Positions 9,081 through 20,012 are shown, counted from the stretch's first letter. The stretch is DNA of 64,000 nt from Burkholderia vietnamiensis LMG 10929 (GCF_000959445.1 NZ_CP009630.1:1-64000), one strand, 5' to 3'. The notes: a model not told the origin generated them from the letters alone. A program made the numbers and translations.

Positions 9081-9983
9081 ATGACTCCGACCACTCCCGC
9101 CGTCGGCCTGCCCGTGCAGACCGACTCGCCGCCGCGTTCGCGCTCGCCGCTGGCGCTCGCGTTCGCGCGCTTCCTCCACAACCGCGCGGCGGTGTTCAGC
9201 CTCGTGCTGCTCGCGCTCGTCACGCTCGCCTGTTTCGTCGGCCCGTGGCTGCTCGCGGCCGATCCGGCCGCGAGCGACTGGAGCTCGATCAGCCTGCCGC
9301 CGACCTGGGCGAACCAGCACTGGTTCGGCACCGACGAGCTCGGCCGCGACCTGCTCGTGCGCACGCTGATCGGCGGCCGCGTGTCGATCGAGGTCGGCCT
9401 GCTCGGCACGCTGGTGTCCGGCCTGTTCGGCGTCGCGTGGGGCGCGACGGCCGGCTTCGCGGGCGGCCGGGTCGACTCCGCGATGATGCGCGTCGTCGAC
9501 ATGATGTATGCGATCCCGTACCTGCTGATCGCGATCCTGATGATGACGCTGTTCGGCCGCTCGTTCCTGCTCGTCGTGCTGACCATCAGCGCGTTCTCGT
9601 GGATCGACATGGCGCGCGTCGTGCGCGGCCAGACGCTGTCGCTGCGCAATCGCGAGTTCGTCGATGCGGCGCGCGCGATCGGCGTGTCGCCGACCTCGAT
9701 CGTGCGGCGTCACATCGTGCCGAACCTGCTCGGCGTGGTGGTCGTGTACGCGACGGTGTCGGTGCCGAGCATCGTGCTGACCGAATCTGTGCTGTCGTTC
9801 CTCGGGCTCGGCGTCCAGGAGCCGATGACGAGCTGGGGCGTGCTGATCCAGGACGGCGCGCAGAAACTGGAATCGATGCCGTGGCTGCTGCTGGCCCCGG
9901 CCGTCATGCTGTGCGTGACGCTCTACTGCGTGAACTTCGTTGGCGACGGCCTGCGTGACGCGCTCGACCCGAAGGATCGCTGA
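9081..9983 (+). CDS. oppC: Oligopeptide ABC transporter permease OppC
   Basis: The second inner-membrane permease (300 aa). It has an OppC_N-type N-terminal helix, then FGTDELGRDLLVRTLIGGRVSIEVG, a highly conserved OppC/DppC segment, and the EAA loop FVDAARAIGVSPTSIVRRHI (about residues 193-212). The C-terminal LGLGVQEPMTSWGVLIQDG is also diagnostic. Its stop is one base from the oppD start, so translation is probably coupled. Confidence 0.93.
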   Translation: MTPTTPAVGLPVQTDSPPRSRSPLALAFARFLHNRAAVFSLVLLALVTLACFVGPWLLAADPAASDWSSISLPPTWANQHWFGTDELGRDLLVRTLIGGRVSIEVGLLGTLVSGLFGVAWGATAGFAGGRVDSAMMRVVDMMYAIPYLLIAILMMTLFGRSFLLVVLTISAFSWIDMARVVRGQTLSLRNREFVDAARAIGVSPTSIVRRHIVPNLLGVVVVYATVSVPSIVLTESVLSFLGLGVQEPMTSWGVLIQDGAQKLESMPWLLLAPAVMLCVTLYCVNFVGDGLRDALDPKDR

Positions 9984-9984
9984 G

Positions 9985-10973
9985 ATGTCAGTGTTGCTTG
10001 AAGTAGAAAACCTCGGCGTGCGCTTCTCGCGCAAGGATGCCGCGCCGATCGACGCCGTGAACGGCGTGTCGTTCTCGCTGGAAGCCGGCAAGACGCTCGG
10101 CATCGTCGGCGAATCGGGCTCGGGCAAGAGCCAGACCGTGATGGCGCTGCTCGGGCTGCTGGCCGCCAACGGCACGACGACGGGCGCCGCGCGTTACCGC
10201 GGCGACGATCTGCTCGCGATGGACACGCGCGCGCTGAACGCGGTGCGCGGCGACCGCATCGCGATGATCTTCCAGGATCCGATGACGTCGCTGAACCCGT
10301 TCCTGACGATCGAGCGGCAGATGACCGAGACGCTGCAGCTGCATCGCAAGCTGTCGCGCAAGGACGCGACGCGACGCGCGATCGACGCGCTCGAAGCGGT
10401 GCGGATTCCGGACGCCGCGCGCCGCATCCGCATGTATCCGCACGAGTTCTCCGGCGGCATGCGTCAGCGCGTGATGATCGCGATGGCGCTGCTGTCCGAG
10501 CCGGAGATCCTGATCGCCGACGAGCCGACCACCGCGCTCGACGTGACCGTGCAGGCGCAGATCATCGACCTGCTGCGCGAGCTGAACCGCGAGCGCGGCA
10601 CGGCGATCGTGCTGATCACGCACGACATGGGCGTGGTCGCCGGCCTCGCGGACGACGTGATGGTGATGTATGCGGGCCGCACCGTCGAATACGCGCCGGC
10701 CGATGCGATCTTCGCGGCGCCGTCGCATCCGTACACGATCGGCCTGCTGAACGCGCTGCCGCGGCTGACCGACGCCGTCGACGCGCCGCTCGTCGCGATC
10801 CCCGGCAATCCGCCGATGCCCGGCACCGCGCCGGCCGGCTGCGCCTTCGCGCAACGCTGCACGTACGCGCAGGAGCGCTGTGCCGCCGCGCGCCCCGCGC
10901 TCGAAACCTACGGCGCGGCGGGTGCGCTGCGCGCGTGCCACCGGCCGCTGGCCGATCTGACGGGAGGTCTGCG

Positions 10974-10977
<4 letters not shown>
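9985..10977 (+). CDS. oppD: Oligopeptide ABC transporter ATP-binding protein OppD
   Basis: A cytoplasmic ATPase subunit (330 aa). It has Walker A GESGSGKS (about residues 44-51), Q-loop [10 protein letters not shown], signature FSGGM with [10 protein letters not shown], Walker [13 protein letters not shown] and the switch histidine ITHDMGVV. The C-terminal oligo_HPY domain carries cysteines that can bind a 4Fe-4S cluster in OppD/DppD proteins ([16 protein letters not shown]). The ATG at 9985 lies directly after the oppC stop. The gene overlaps oppF by four bases (ATGA). Confidence 0.93.
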
Positions 10978-12008
<1,031 letters not shown>

Positions 12009-12161
12009 TGTGACGCAGCAAACACAACGATGCAGGTCAACAGGGGTAAGGGCGGCGCGAACGATCTTCGTGCGGCGGGTACAGGCGCGTCCGTAGCCGG
12101 GCACGCCGGGGGGCCGGAAGCGGACCGCAACCGGCATGGACGACTTCAACACAAGACGAGA

Positions 12162-13646
12162 ATGACGATGAACAAGCAAAAGAAGATCGGGACGGCATCG
12201 AAGATGCTGCTTGCATGGGGCTTGCCCGCGCTCGCCGGCGTCACGCTGGGCGGTGTCGCGCGCGCCGACGACGCGGCGCCTGCGCCGCTGACCGTCGCCC
12301 AGGCCACGCCGAGCGCCGGGGCCGGCGCCGGCGCGTCGGTTGCGCAGGCAACGACGCCGAACGCCATTGTCAACGCCGAGGCGACCCAGGCCGTCACGCC
12401 GCCCGACGAACCGTCTGCCCAGTCGAAATCGAACGGCTTCATCGCCGACAGCCATCTGAACTTCCTGTTCCGCAACTACTCGGACGTGCTCGACAGCAAG
12501 GGCGGCCCGCACCGCCACGCGTGGGTCCAGGGCGTGATGGCGAACTTCGAGTCGGGCTACACGACGGGCCTGATCGGCTTCGGCGTGGACGCATCGGTGT
12601 ATGCGGCGCTGAAGCTCGACGGCGGCGCGGGCGCCGGCAGCATGGTGCACATCGCGAAGGGCGGCGGCGGCGGCAACCAGCTCGCATGGGCCTATCCGGG
12701 CATCTACGACGTGAAGGCGCGCATCTCGAACACGGTGATCAAGTACGGTCTGCAGGCCGTCGACAACCCGTTCATGGAGCAGCACGACAACCGCGCGCTG
12801 CCGCCGACCTTCCTCGGCGCGACGATCGTCAGCAACGAATTCAAGAACGTGATGCTCGAGGCCGGCAGCTTCACGAAGAACGACGCGCGCGGTCACACCA
12901 CGCTCACGAACCTGACGACCCAATACGGCGGCACGCGCGTGAACCGCCTGACTTACGTCGGCGGTACTTGGGACTACTCGCCGAATGGCGAAGTCGCGCT
13001 GTACGCGAACCAGGCCGACGACGTGTGGCATCAGTACTACGCATCGGTGAAGCACAGCATCGGCAGCGCGGACACCATCAAGTGGACGGGCTTCGGCAAC
13101 GTCTATTCGACGCACGACACCGGCGACGCGCTGCAGGGCAAGATCGACAACAACGCGTACAGCCTGTCGCTCGCGGCGCAGCACGGGCCGCACGAGCTGC
13201 TGCTCGGCTATCAGCAGATCCTCGGCGACCAGTTCTTCGACTACCTGAACGAAACCAACGGCATCTTCCTGACCAACTCGATGGACGTCGACTACAACGC
13301 GCCGCACGAAAAGTCGCTGCAGCTGCGCTACACGTTCTACGGCAAGGAAGCGGGGCTGCCGGGCTTCAAGGCGATGATCTGGGGCGTGACGGGTTGGGGC
13401 GCGGACGGCAGCGCAGGCGCCGCGAACGATCCGAGCAAGTCGAGCATCTACTGGAGCAACGGTGCGCCGGTGCAGGGCCGTCACCACGAGTTCGGCTTCA
13501 TCCCGTCGTACACGTTCCAGAGCGGCAAGCTGAAGGACACGAAGGTCACGTTCATCGCGATGTGGCACAACGGTTCGGCCCATTACTCGGACGCGACGAA
13601 CCGCGAGTATCGCCTCGTGGTGAACCTGCCGCTGCACGCGTTCTGA
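12162..13646 (+). CDS. OprD-family outer-membrane porin
   Basis: An outer-membrane beta-barrel porin (494 aa). A Sec signal peptide ends near ARADDA. An Ala/Thr/Gln-rich linker of about 60 residues precedes the barrel, which opens with GFIADSHLNFLFRNY, the family's conserved FxxDS...LRNY-like start. The C-terminus ends LPLHAF with the terminal phenylalanine required by the Bam complex. OprD channels typically admit basic amino acids and peptides. Placement 153 bp after oppF suggests it feeds the Opp system. An alternative ATG lies two codons on, at 12168. Confidence 0.88.
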   Translation: MTMNKQKKIGTASKMLLAWGLPALAGVTLGGVARADDAAPAPLTVAQATPSAGAGAGASVAQATTPNAIVNAEATQAVTPPDEPSAQSKSNGFIADSHLNFLFRNYSDVLDSKGGPHRHAWVQGVMANFESGYTTGLIGFGVDASVYAALKLDGGAGAGSMVHIAKGGGGGNQLAWAYPGIYDVKARISNTVIKYGLQAVDNPFMEQHDNRALPPTFLGATIVSNEFKNVMLEAGSFTKNDARGHTTLTNLTTQYGGTRVNRLTYVGGTWDYSPNGEVALYANQADDVWHQYYASVKHSIGSADTIKWTGFGNVYSTHDTGDALQGKIDNNAYSLSLAAQHGPHELLLGYQQILGDQFFDYLNETNGIFLTNSMDVDYNAPHEKSLQLRYTFYGKEAGLPGFKAMIWGVTGWGADGSAGAANDPSKSSIYWSNGAPVQGRHHEFGFIPSYTFQSGKLKDTKVTFIAMWHNGSAHYSDATNREYRLVVNLPLHAF

Positions 13647-13654
13647 CCGGATGG

Positions 13655-13685
13655 CGGCCGTGGCGAACGTCGCGGCCGTTTCTCT
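13655..13685 (+). terminator. Putative intrinsic terminator of the porin gene
   Basis: A GC-rich inverted repeat (CGGCCGTGGC at 13655-13664 against GTCGCGGCCG at 13669-13678, with G-T pairs) is followed by TTTCTCTT. It starts 9 bp after the porin stop codon, as expected for a Rho-independent terminator. Confidence 0.6.
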
Positions 13686-13716
13686 TGTGAGAGGGCGGCC
13701 TGCCGCCGAAGGACGA

Positions 13717-14709
13717 TCAGGCGGGCTTGTGCAATCCGGCGATCGGATCGTTCGCGGCCGGTGTCTCTTCGAGCAGCGACGCGAGTTCGCGGCCCGTGTC
13801 GCGCCACGCGTCGAGGCCGCCGCGCAGCGGCAGCGCATCGGTGAAGCCGGCATCGAGCAGACGCCGCGCCATCAGCGCGGCCGTCACTTCGTTCGGGCAC
13901 GAGCAGTACACGACGAACTTCTGCGTGAGCGGATAGCGGGCGACGATGTCGTCGATGTGCCGTTCGTCCGCGAACTGCGCGCCCGGGATCGTGAACGGGT
14001 CGAGCTTGCGGTGCTCGGCCGAGCGGACGTCGAGCACCACCGGCGCGGACGGATCGCGCAGCAGCCGTTCCAGCTCGTCGACGCCGATGCGCGCGCTCGC
14101 GAGCTGCCGGATCAGCGCGCGGCGGCGCATCCAGCGCACGGCCGCATAGAGCGCGAGCAGCGCGACGATCACCAGCAGCACCGCGCGGCCGAGCCGGCTC
14201 GCGCCGGCGAACAGCCAGTCGATCTGGCGGTAGAACACGAGGCCCGCGCCGAGCGCGACGATGGTCCACAATGCGGCGCCCAGCGCATCGTAGCCGGCGA
14301 ACGTGCGATAGCGCGTGCCGAGCGCGCCGGCCATCGGCACCGATACCAGCGACAGGCCGGGAATGAAGCGTGCTACCGCGAGCACGCGCACGCCGTAGCG
14401 GCCGAAGAAACGTTCGGTTTTCCTCACACAGGAATCGCGCGACAGCGACAGCCGGCAGATCGTCTTCAGCGTCGCGCCGCCGTAGCGGCGACCGGCGACG
14501 TACCACACGGTGTCGCCGATCAGCGCGCCGAGCACCGACAGCGCGAGCACCGTCACGACCTGCGAGCCGATCATCGCCGGATGCATGGCGGCCATCGCGC
14601 CGAACAGCACGAGCGTCGGCATCGCCGGCACCGGCAGACCGATGGCCGCCGCGAGCACGTTGGCGAACACGAGAAGCGGCCCGTACTGGGCGACGAGGTC
14701 ACGGAGCAT
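13717..14709 (-). CDS. DedA-family membrane protein fused to a rhodanese domain
   Basis: A 330-aa inner-membrane protein. Residues 1-200 are a DedA/SNARE-associated domain (GLPVPAMPTLVLFGAMAA, FFGRYGVRVLAVARFIPGLS, then a GAxxG-type segment), related to undecaprenyl-phosphate and lipid translocases. Residues about 205-325 are a cytoplasmic rhodanese-like domain with VVLDVRSAEHRKLDPFTIPG and an active-site loop with Cys at VVYCSCPNE. The linked pair suggests sulfur or redox control of a membrane transporter, but no function is established from sequence. Confidence 0.87.
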   Translation of the reverse strand: MLRDLVAQYGPLLVFANVLAAAIGLPVPAMPTLVLFGAMAAMHPAMIGSQVVTVLALSVLGALIGDTVWYVAGRRYGGATLKTICRLSLSRDSCVRKTERFFGRYGVRVLAVARFIPGLSLVSVPMAGALGTRYRTFAGYDALGAALWTIVALGAGLVFYRQIDWLFAGASRLGRAVLLVIVALLALYAAVRWMRRRALIRQLASARIGVDELERLLRDPSAPVVLDVRSAEHRKLDPFTIPGAQFADERHIDDIVARYPLTQKFVVYCSCPNEVTAALMARRLLDAGFTDALPLRGGLDAWRDTGRELASLLEETPAANDPIAGLHKPA

Positions 14710-14871
14710 GGCGGCTGCCCGAAAAGGAGCGCGCAGACGACGCGCGGATGCGCCGATTATCGGCCATTTTCAAGCCGACGGCGGGAGAACGACGAAGCGC
14801 GCCGAACGGCGCTGCGGACAGGCGGAACGGACGCGGTGAGCCGGCGCGTGGCACGCGGCTCACCGTGGAGA

Positions 14872-15141
14872 TCAGGACGACGTGCGGGCGAGAGAGACGG
14901 CGCCGTGATTCTCGCCGGGCAGCTCGGCGCCGTGCGAGCGGATCGCCGCGATCAGTTCGGCCGGCGTGATTTCGTAGCGGACCTCGCGATGAATGCCGGG
15001 CTTGCGTTCGTCGATCTCGATCAGCAGCACGCTCTTGCCGTCGGCAGTCGATTCGAGCCGCAGCGAGCGCAATTCGCGGCCGTCGGCCGGGTCGTGTTCG
15101 GTGAGCAGGGTCATTGCCCCGGATGAGCCGGTAGTGCGCAT
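14872..15141 (-). CDS. Hypothetical protein (89 aa)
   Basis: An unrecognised small protein, acidic and predicted cytosolic, with a beta-strand-rich pattern (KSVLLIEIDERKPGIHREVRYEITPAELI...). A GAGGATAGG purine stretch precedes the ATG at 15141; an in-frame ATG at 15114 (MTLLTEHD) is an alternative start with a G-rich upstream stretch. It is followed by the DedA gene 162 bp away in the same direction. No domain was recognised. Confidence 0.6.
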   Translation of the reverse strand: MRTTGSSGAMTLLTEHDPADGRELRSLRLESTADGKSVLLIEIDERKPGIHREVRYEITPAELIAAIRSHGAELPGENHGAVSLARTSS

Positions 15142-15337
15142 CGAACCTATCCTCGTGTCGTGTGTGCGTGGTTGGCGAAGATGTCGTTGTTGAATGCAGC
15201 TTGATGGAGTTTAACGCGAACGGGCCGCGACACGGAGCATTTTCGTGGGCGTGAAATGAGGGCTGCACCACCGATCCCTCTGATGTTTGAGCCGCGTGGG
15301 GCGGGCGTTCCGGCCGGCTCCGGGCCCGCCGTGCGCG

Positions 15338-15366
15338 GCGCCCGGCCGGTCTACGCGGCCGGGCGC
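15338..15366 (-). terminator. GC hairpin downstream of phospholipase C
   Basis: Perfect 11-bp arms GCGCCCGGCCG (15338-15348) and CGGCCGGGCGC (15356-15366) with a 7-base loop lie 10 bp beyond the phospholipase stop codon. There is no U-tract, so it may act with Rho or simply stabilise the 3' end. Confidence 0.5.
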
Positions 15367-15376
15367 ACCGCTGCCG

Positions 15377-17686
15377 TCAGAAGCGCTCGGGCAGCCCCAT
15401 CGCCGGATCGCTGACCGAGTGACGGCCCGTCTCGACGCGGCCGGCCACGCGGCGCGCGAAGCTCGGGTCGCTGTCGGCGGTGACGACGAAGTCGTACCAG
15501 TGGCCGGTCGAGTCGAGCTTCCAGTGCAGTTCGTGCTGCGCGCCGCCGTGTACCGCGACGGTCCACGTCGTGCCCGCGTCGGCGCCGCGGTCGTGGTCGT
15601 CGCTGGCGCCGTGGCCGGACAGCGGGCCGTACGCCCGGTTCGATTTCACCGTGAAGCGCACCGTGTCGCCGCCGTCGTTGCGCAGCCGCAGATGCAGGTT
15701 GCCGCTCGCGCCCGCGTAGCCGACCCGGATCTCCGGGTGCGGCGCGCGTGCGCCGGCAAGCTGCGCGAGATCGCCGGTGAAGCGGCGGTGATAGCCGTTC
15801 GGGCCGAGCACCCAGAGGTCATATTTACCGGCGTCGTCGGCGCGTGCGGCCCAGTCGCCGCGCAGCGCCTTGCCCGGCTCGACGACGTAGCGGCGCGGCA
15901 CGCGGTCGAGGTGCAGCTTGTCGTAGACATGGAACACCGCCGCCGCCCGGCCGGTATTCGCGAACTTCAGCGTGACGGTGCCGTTGCCGCCATCGACGTG
16001 CGCGCTCGCATGCAGCTCGTACGGCAACGCGCGCGACGGACGCACGCCCACGGCCTGCGCCGGCAGCGACGGCGTGGCGGGCGGCGTGATCTTCGGCGCG
16101 GCCTGTTGGGCTGCGCTCAGCGCATCGGCGGCGCTTTTCGTCGTGCGGCCCGCGAGCGTCGGCAGCGGTTCGTCGTTCGGCGTGCGGAAGTTGAACGCGC
16201 TGGTCAGGTCGCCGCACACCGCGCGGCGATAGGCGCTGATCTGCGGCTCGACCACGCCGAAGCGTTTTTCGAGGAAAAGCAGCGTCGACGTATGGTCGAA
16301 CACCTGCGAGTTGACCCAGCCGCCGCGACTCCACGGCGACACGACCCACATCGGCACGCGCGGGCCGGGGCCGTACGGGCGGCCGTCGGCCGCGGGCTGG
16401 CTCGAGGTGGCCGGTGCGAAGTCGTGGTATTCGACCGCGACGTCGGCTGCCGCGAGCGTATGGCCGCCGGCGAGCGAGCCGTCGGCGTTGCGCGACGGCA
16501 CGGCCGGCGACGGCATGTGGTCGAAGAAGCCGTCGTTCTCGTCGTAGTTGACGAGCAGCACCGTCTTGCTCCACACCTCCGGGTTAGCGGTCAGCGCGTC
16601 GAGCACGGCCTGCACGTACCACGCGCCCTGCGCGGGGCTCGACGGCCCCGGATGCTCGCTGTACGCCGACGGCGGAATGATCCACGACACTTCGGGCAGC
16701 TTGCCGGTGCGGATGTCGTCGCGCAGCGTTTCGAGAAAGCCGTACGGCATCGTGTTGCCGAAGCCTTTCGCGAGCGGGCTCAACGCGTCGTCGATCGTCG
16801 GATCGTAGAACGCGCCGGCCGCCGTCACCGGCTGCGTGATGTCCGTCGACGCAACGTACGCCGGCCGGCGTGCGGCCGGCATCTGCTCGATGGCCGCGCG
16901 CCAGTGGCGAAAGCTCATCATCTCGTTGCAGCCGAAGTTGTCGATCAGGCTCTGGTAGACCTTCCAGCTCACGCCGGCGTGCTGCAGCCGGTCCGCGTAG
17001 GTCGTCCACGTCCAGCCCTGGCTCGACGGGCCGATGTCGTTGCCGCCGTTGAACTGGTTGTTCAGTGCGGCGACCTTCACGCGGCTGCCGTCGGCCGGGC
17101 TGACGCCGTTCGGGCCGTTGGTGCCGCTCCAGTAGAACAGCCGGTTCGCGATCGTGCCGGTGTGCATCCCGCAGTGGTAGTGGTCGCACAGCGTGAACGC
17201 ATCGGCGAGCGCGCGCTGGAACGGCACTTCGGCCGCATCGTAATAGCCCATCGACAGCGGCGTCTTCGCGTCGGGCCAACGGTTCATGCGGCCGTGATCC
17301 CAGGCGGCCTGCGCGTCGGCCCACGTGTGCGGCGTGCCGCCCGCGCGCTGCGCGTTGCCCTGGCTCGCATCGAGGTGGTACGGCGTGATGGTCGCCGCGG
17401 GCGTCGCCTTCGTGTAGGTCTGGTGGAACACGTCGCGGCCGTTCGGCGACGGCACCGCGAAGCGATCGCCGTAACCGCGCACGCCCTTGAACGTGCCGAA
17501 GTAACCGTCGAACCCGCGGTTCTCCATCATCAGCAGCACGACGTGCTTCACGTCGTTGATCGTCCCCGATTCATGGAAGGCGGGAATCGCGAGCGCGCGG
17601 CGAATGCTCGGCGGAAACGCGGTCAGCGCGGCGCCGGCGAGGCCGGCAGTGGCCGTCTGCTGAAGGAATTTACGGCGTGAGGTCAT
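15377..17686 (-). CDS. plcN: Phosphocholine-specific phospholipase C, Tat-exported
   Basis: A secreted phospholipase C (769 aa) of the PlcH/PlcN family, cleaving phosphatidylcholine-type lipids. The N-terminus MTSRRKFLQQTATAGLAGAA carries a twin-arginine signal (SRRKFLQ) and a hydrophobic core. The phosphoesterase domain opens with VVLLMMENRGFDGYFGTFKG, whose Glu-Asn pair is catalytic in the family; YDENDGFFDHMPSPAVPS and SPWSRGGWVNSQVFDHTS complete the active site. Two C-terminal DUF756 domains occupy the last 200 residues. I cannot separate haemolytic from non-haemolytic types. No Pho box was convincingly found upstream. Confidence 0.9.
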   Translation of the reverse strand: MTSRRKFLQQTATAGLAGAALTAFPPSIRRALAIPAFHESGTINDVKHVVLLMMENRGFDGYFGTFKGVRGYGDRFAVPSPNGRDVFHQTYTKATPAATITPYHLDASQGNAQRAGGTPHTWADAQAAWDHGRMNRWPDAKTPLSMGYYDAAEVPFQRALADAFTLCDHYHCGMHTGTIANRLFYWSGTNGPNGVSPADGSRVKVAALNNQFNGGNDIGPSSQGWTWTTYADRLQHAGVSWKVYQSLIDNFGCNEMMSFRHWRAAIEQMPAARRPAYVASTDITQPVTAAGAFYDPTIDDALSPLAKGFGNTMPYGFLETLRDDIRTGKLPEVSWIIPPSAYSEHPGPSSPAQGAWYVQAVLDALTANPEVWSKTVLLVNYDENDGFFDHMPSPAVPSRNADGSLAGGHTLAAADVAVEYHDFAPATSSQPAADGRPYGPGPRVPMWVVSPWSRGGWVNSQVFDHTSTLLFLEKRFGVVEPQISAYRRAVCGDLTSAFNFRTPNDEPLPTLAGRTTKSAADALSAAQQAAPKITPPATPSLPAQAVGVRPSRALPYELHASAHVDGGNGTVTLKFANTGRAAAVFHVYDKLHLDRVPRRYVVEPGKALRGDWAARADDAGKYDLWVLGPNGYHRRFTGDLAQLAGARAPHPEIRVGYAGASGNLHLRLRNDGGDTVRFTVKSNRAYGPLSGHGASDDHDRGADAGTTWTVAVHGGAQHELHWKLDSTGHWYDFVVTADSDPSFARRVAGRVETGRHSVSDPAMGLPERF

Positions 17687-18410
17687 GGCGTTCTGGTCCT
17701 GTGATGGCGGGAGCGAGAGTGACGTCGGTGGGGTGCGCGCGGGCGTCGTCCGGGCGCGGACGGGTCGCGATGCGGGTGCGATGGCGCGCATCGGGCCATG
17801 CCGCGATTCCGCTTGCCGCGCGCTCGTGATGCGCGGTGCGGAGAGCAGTCTAGGGAGCGCAGATGACGTCGCCATGATGCGGAAATGACATGACGCTCCG
17901 TGTGATGGAAGTTGCGGGTGCAACGAGATGGCGGACGTGCGTTACGGTGTCTCGATGGAAGGAAGTTACCGATCCTGCGGTCGCGAGACGGCAGAAATTT
18001 CCGATTCGATGCGGGCTTCTTGACGCGATGTCGTTGCGCATGCAACGTATGCGATGGCCTTTGGTCGATGTTTCACTGTCGTGAACGACGATGTGCTGCG
18101 CGTGGTGGTGGCTGCTGCTCGGTGACACTTCTTTGACGATCGCGCGTGTCATATGCATTCGACGATTCGTTGGTTTTCAACCGATCGCGGCAATCGTATC
18201 GTCGACAAATTTGCCGACCGTCGCGACGGGCATCGTCGTGCGATGAACGATGGATGCGATCGTCCGCGGCGCTTCGTGAAGCGACGGCGTAGCGATATGT
18301 GCCGCCGGTTCCGGCACGTGCGGCGCCGCCCGATGCGTTCGGTCGTTTCGCCGTGCTTGTTTTCGCTGCGTGGCTTTGCGCAACCGTCTCTTTCCATGGA
18401 AGCCGACTCG
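17687..18410. promoter_or_regulatory. Divergent region between plcN and the thioredoxin-fold gene
   Basis: This 724-bp gap has lower GC than its surroundings. It contains two copies of a GTTGC-N4-GCAAC inverted repeat, at 17911-17924 and 18033-18046, 122 bp apart. Such TTGC-N4-GCAA dyads resemble operators of LacI/GntR-type regulators; no such regulator is adjacent. A TTGACG hexamer at 18133-18138 might be a -35 for the rightward gene. Reading frames here are basic low-complexity and not convincing genes. Confidence 0.4.
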
Positions 18411-20012
18411 ATGAAAACCGTACTCCGGAACCTGACCGCCGCCTGCCTGATCGTTGTGACCGGCGCAGCGCTTGCCGTCGACACGCCGCAGCGCGTGGCC
18501 GTCGCGGGTGCGCCGAGCGGCGATGCGCATCTGCCGCCCGGCATCGCATGGCAGCAGGGCGACGTCGACGCGGCCTTCGCGCTCGCGAAGCGCACCGGCA
18601 AGCCGCTGCTGCTGTACTGGGGTGCGGTGTGGTGCCCGTCGTGCAACCAGGTGAAGTCGACCGTCTTCAGTCAGCAGGCGTTCAAGACGCGCTCGTCGTT
18701 GTTCGTACCGGTGTATCTCGACGGCGATACCGAAAGCGCGCAGAAGCTCGGCGAGCGCTTCAAGGTGCACGGCTATCCGACGATGATCCTGTTTCGGCCC
18801 GACGGCACCGAGGTGACGCGGTTGCCGGGCGAAGCCGATCTCGACCGCTACATGCAGGCGCTGTCGCTGGGGATGACGGCCACCCATCCGGTGCGGCAGA
18901 CGCTCGCGACCGCGCTGAACGAGGGCGCGGCGCTGACGCCGTCCGAATGGCATCTGCTCGCCGATTATTCGTGGGATACCGACGGTGCGCTGCCGGTGCC
19001 GCCCGACCGTGTGGCCGTGACGCTGCAGACGCTGTCGCAGCGTGCGCGCGCTGCCGGTGCGACGGCGGACGCGGCGCGTTTCGCGCTTAAGGCGGCGGTG
19101 GTTGCGGCGTCGGACGATCCCGCGCAGGCCGGCGCGCTCGACAAGGCTGCGCTCGCCGATGCGCTGCGCGACGTGCTGCGCGATCCGCCGCTCGCGCGTG
19201 CAGATTCCGACGTACTCGTCGCGGCGCCGGCCCGCGTGGTCGCGTACCTCGGCGGCGAGCCCGCGCAACGCGCGAACCTGCGCGGCGCTTACGACGCTGC
19301 GCTCGCACGGCTGTCGACGGACGCCACGCTGTCGGCGATCGACCGGCTGATGGCGCTGCATGGCCGCGTGCTGCTCGCGCGCGGCGACGCACGCGACGGC
19401 ACGCGGCTCGACGCGCCCGCGCCCGCGCTGCTCGCCGCTGCGCGCAAGCAGATCGCGGCGTCGGTGCAGGGCGCGGCGAACGCGTACGAGCGGCAGGCGC
19501 TCGTCAGCGAAGCGGCCGACACGTTGACCGACGCCGGGCTGTACGACGAATCGGACGCGCTGCTGAAGGCCGAGCTGCCGCGTTCGTCGACGCCGTATTA
19601 CTTCATGTCGGGACTGGCCGCGAACGCGAAGGCGCGCGGCGACAAGGCGGCGGCGCTGGACTGGTATCGAAAGGCGTACGACGCGGCGAGCGGATCGGCG
19701 ACGAAATTGCGCTGGGGCGCGACCTATTTCGCGAATGCGGTCGCGCTGGCGCCGGACGATTCGGCGCGGATCGAAGGGATCGCCGCGAGCGTGCTCGCGC
19801 AGGCGTCCGGCACGCGCGATGCGTTTTACGGTGCGAACCTGCGGGCGCTGACCAAGGTCGTCACGCAGCTGAAGCGCTGGCGCAGCGACGGCGCGCATGA
19901 CGCGTCGGTCCGGTCGGTCGTGAAGCAGTTCGACGGCGTGTGCGCAAAGCTGCCGGCGGGAGATCCGCAGGCAGGGGCGTGCGCGAAACTGCTTCAGCCG
20001 GTGAAGGCCTGA
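18411..20012 (+). CDS. Periplasmic thioredoxin-fold protein with C-terminal helical repeats
   Basis: A 533-aa secreted protein. Residues 1-22 are a Sec signal (ACLIVVTGAALA). A thioredoxin-like domain follows (about 45-160) with active site WCPSC (74-78), cis-proline motif GYPTMILF and FRPDG, resembling DsbD C-terminal or thioredoxin_7 domains. The remaining 370 residues are Ala-rich helices like TPR repeats (ALDWYRKAYDAAS...). A role in periplasmic disulfide handling is likely. The ATG at 18411 was chosen because it gives a clean signal peptide and has GGAAGCC upstream. Confidence 0.8.
   Translation: MKTVLRNLTAACLIVVTGAALAVDTPQRVAVAGAPSGDAHLPPGIAWQQGDVDAAFALAKRTGKPLLLYWGAVWCPSCNQVKSTVFSQQAFKTRSSLFVPVYLDGDTESAQKLGERFKVHGYPTMILFRPDGTEVTRLPGEADLDRYMQALSLGMTATHPVRQTLATALNEGAALTPSEWHLLADYSWDTDGALPVPPDRVAVTLQTLSQRARAAGATADAARFALKAAVVAASDDPAQAGALDKAALADALRDVLRDPPLARADSDVLVAAPARVVAYLGGEPAQRANLRGAYDAALARLSTDATLSAIDRLMALHGRVLLARGDARDGTRLDAPAPALLAAARKQIAASVQGAANAYERQALVSEAADTLTDAGLYDESDALLKAELPRSSTPYYFMSGLAANAKARGDKAAALDWYRKAYDAASGSATKLRWGATYFANAVALAPDDSARIEGIAASVLAQASGTRDAFYGANLRALTKVVTQLKRWRSDGAHDASVRSVVKQFDGVCAKLPAGDPQAGACAKLLQPVKA

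Noticed and set aside
17870..17910. Pho box upstream of phospholipase C
   Set aside because: CGTCATGTCATTTC-like sequence is present on the minus strand, but the two 7-bp halves with the needed 11-bp periodicity do not match the consensus well.
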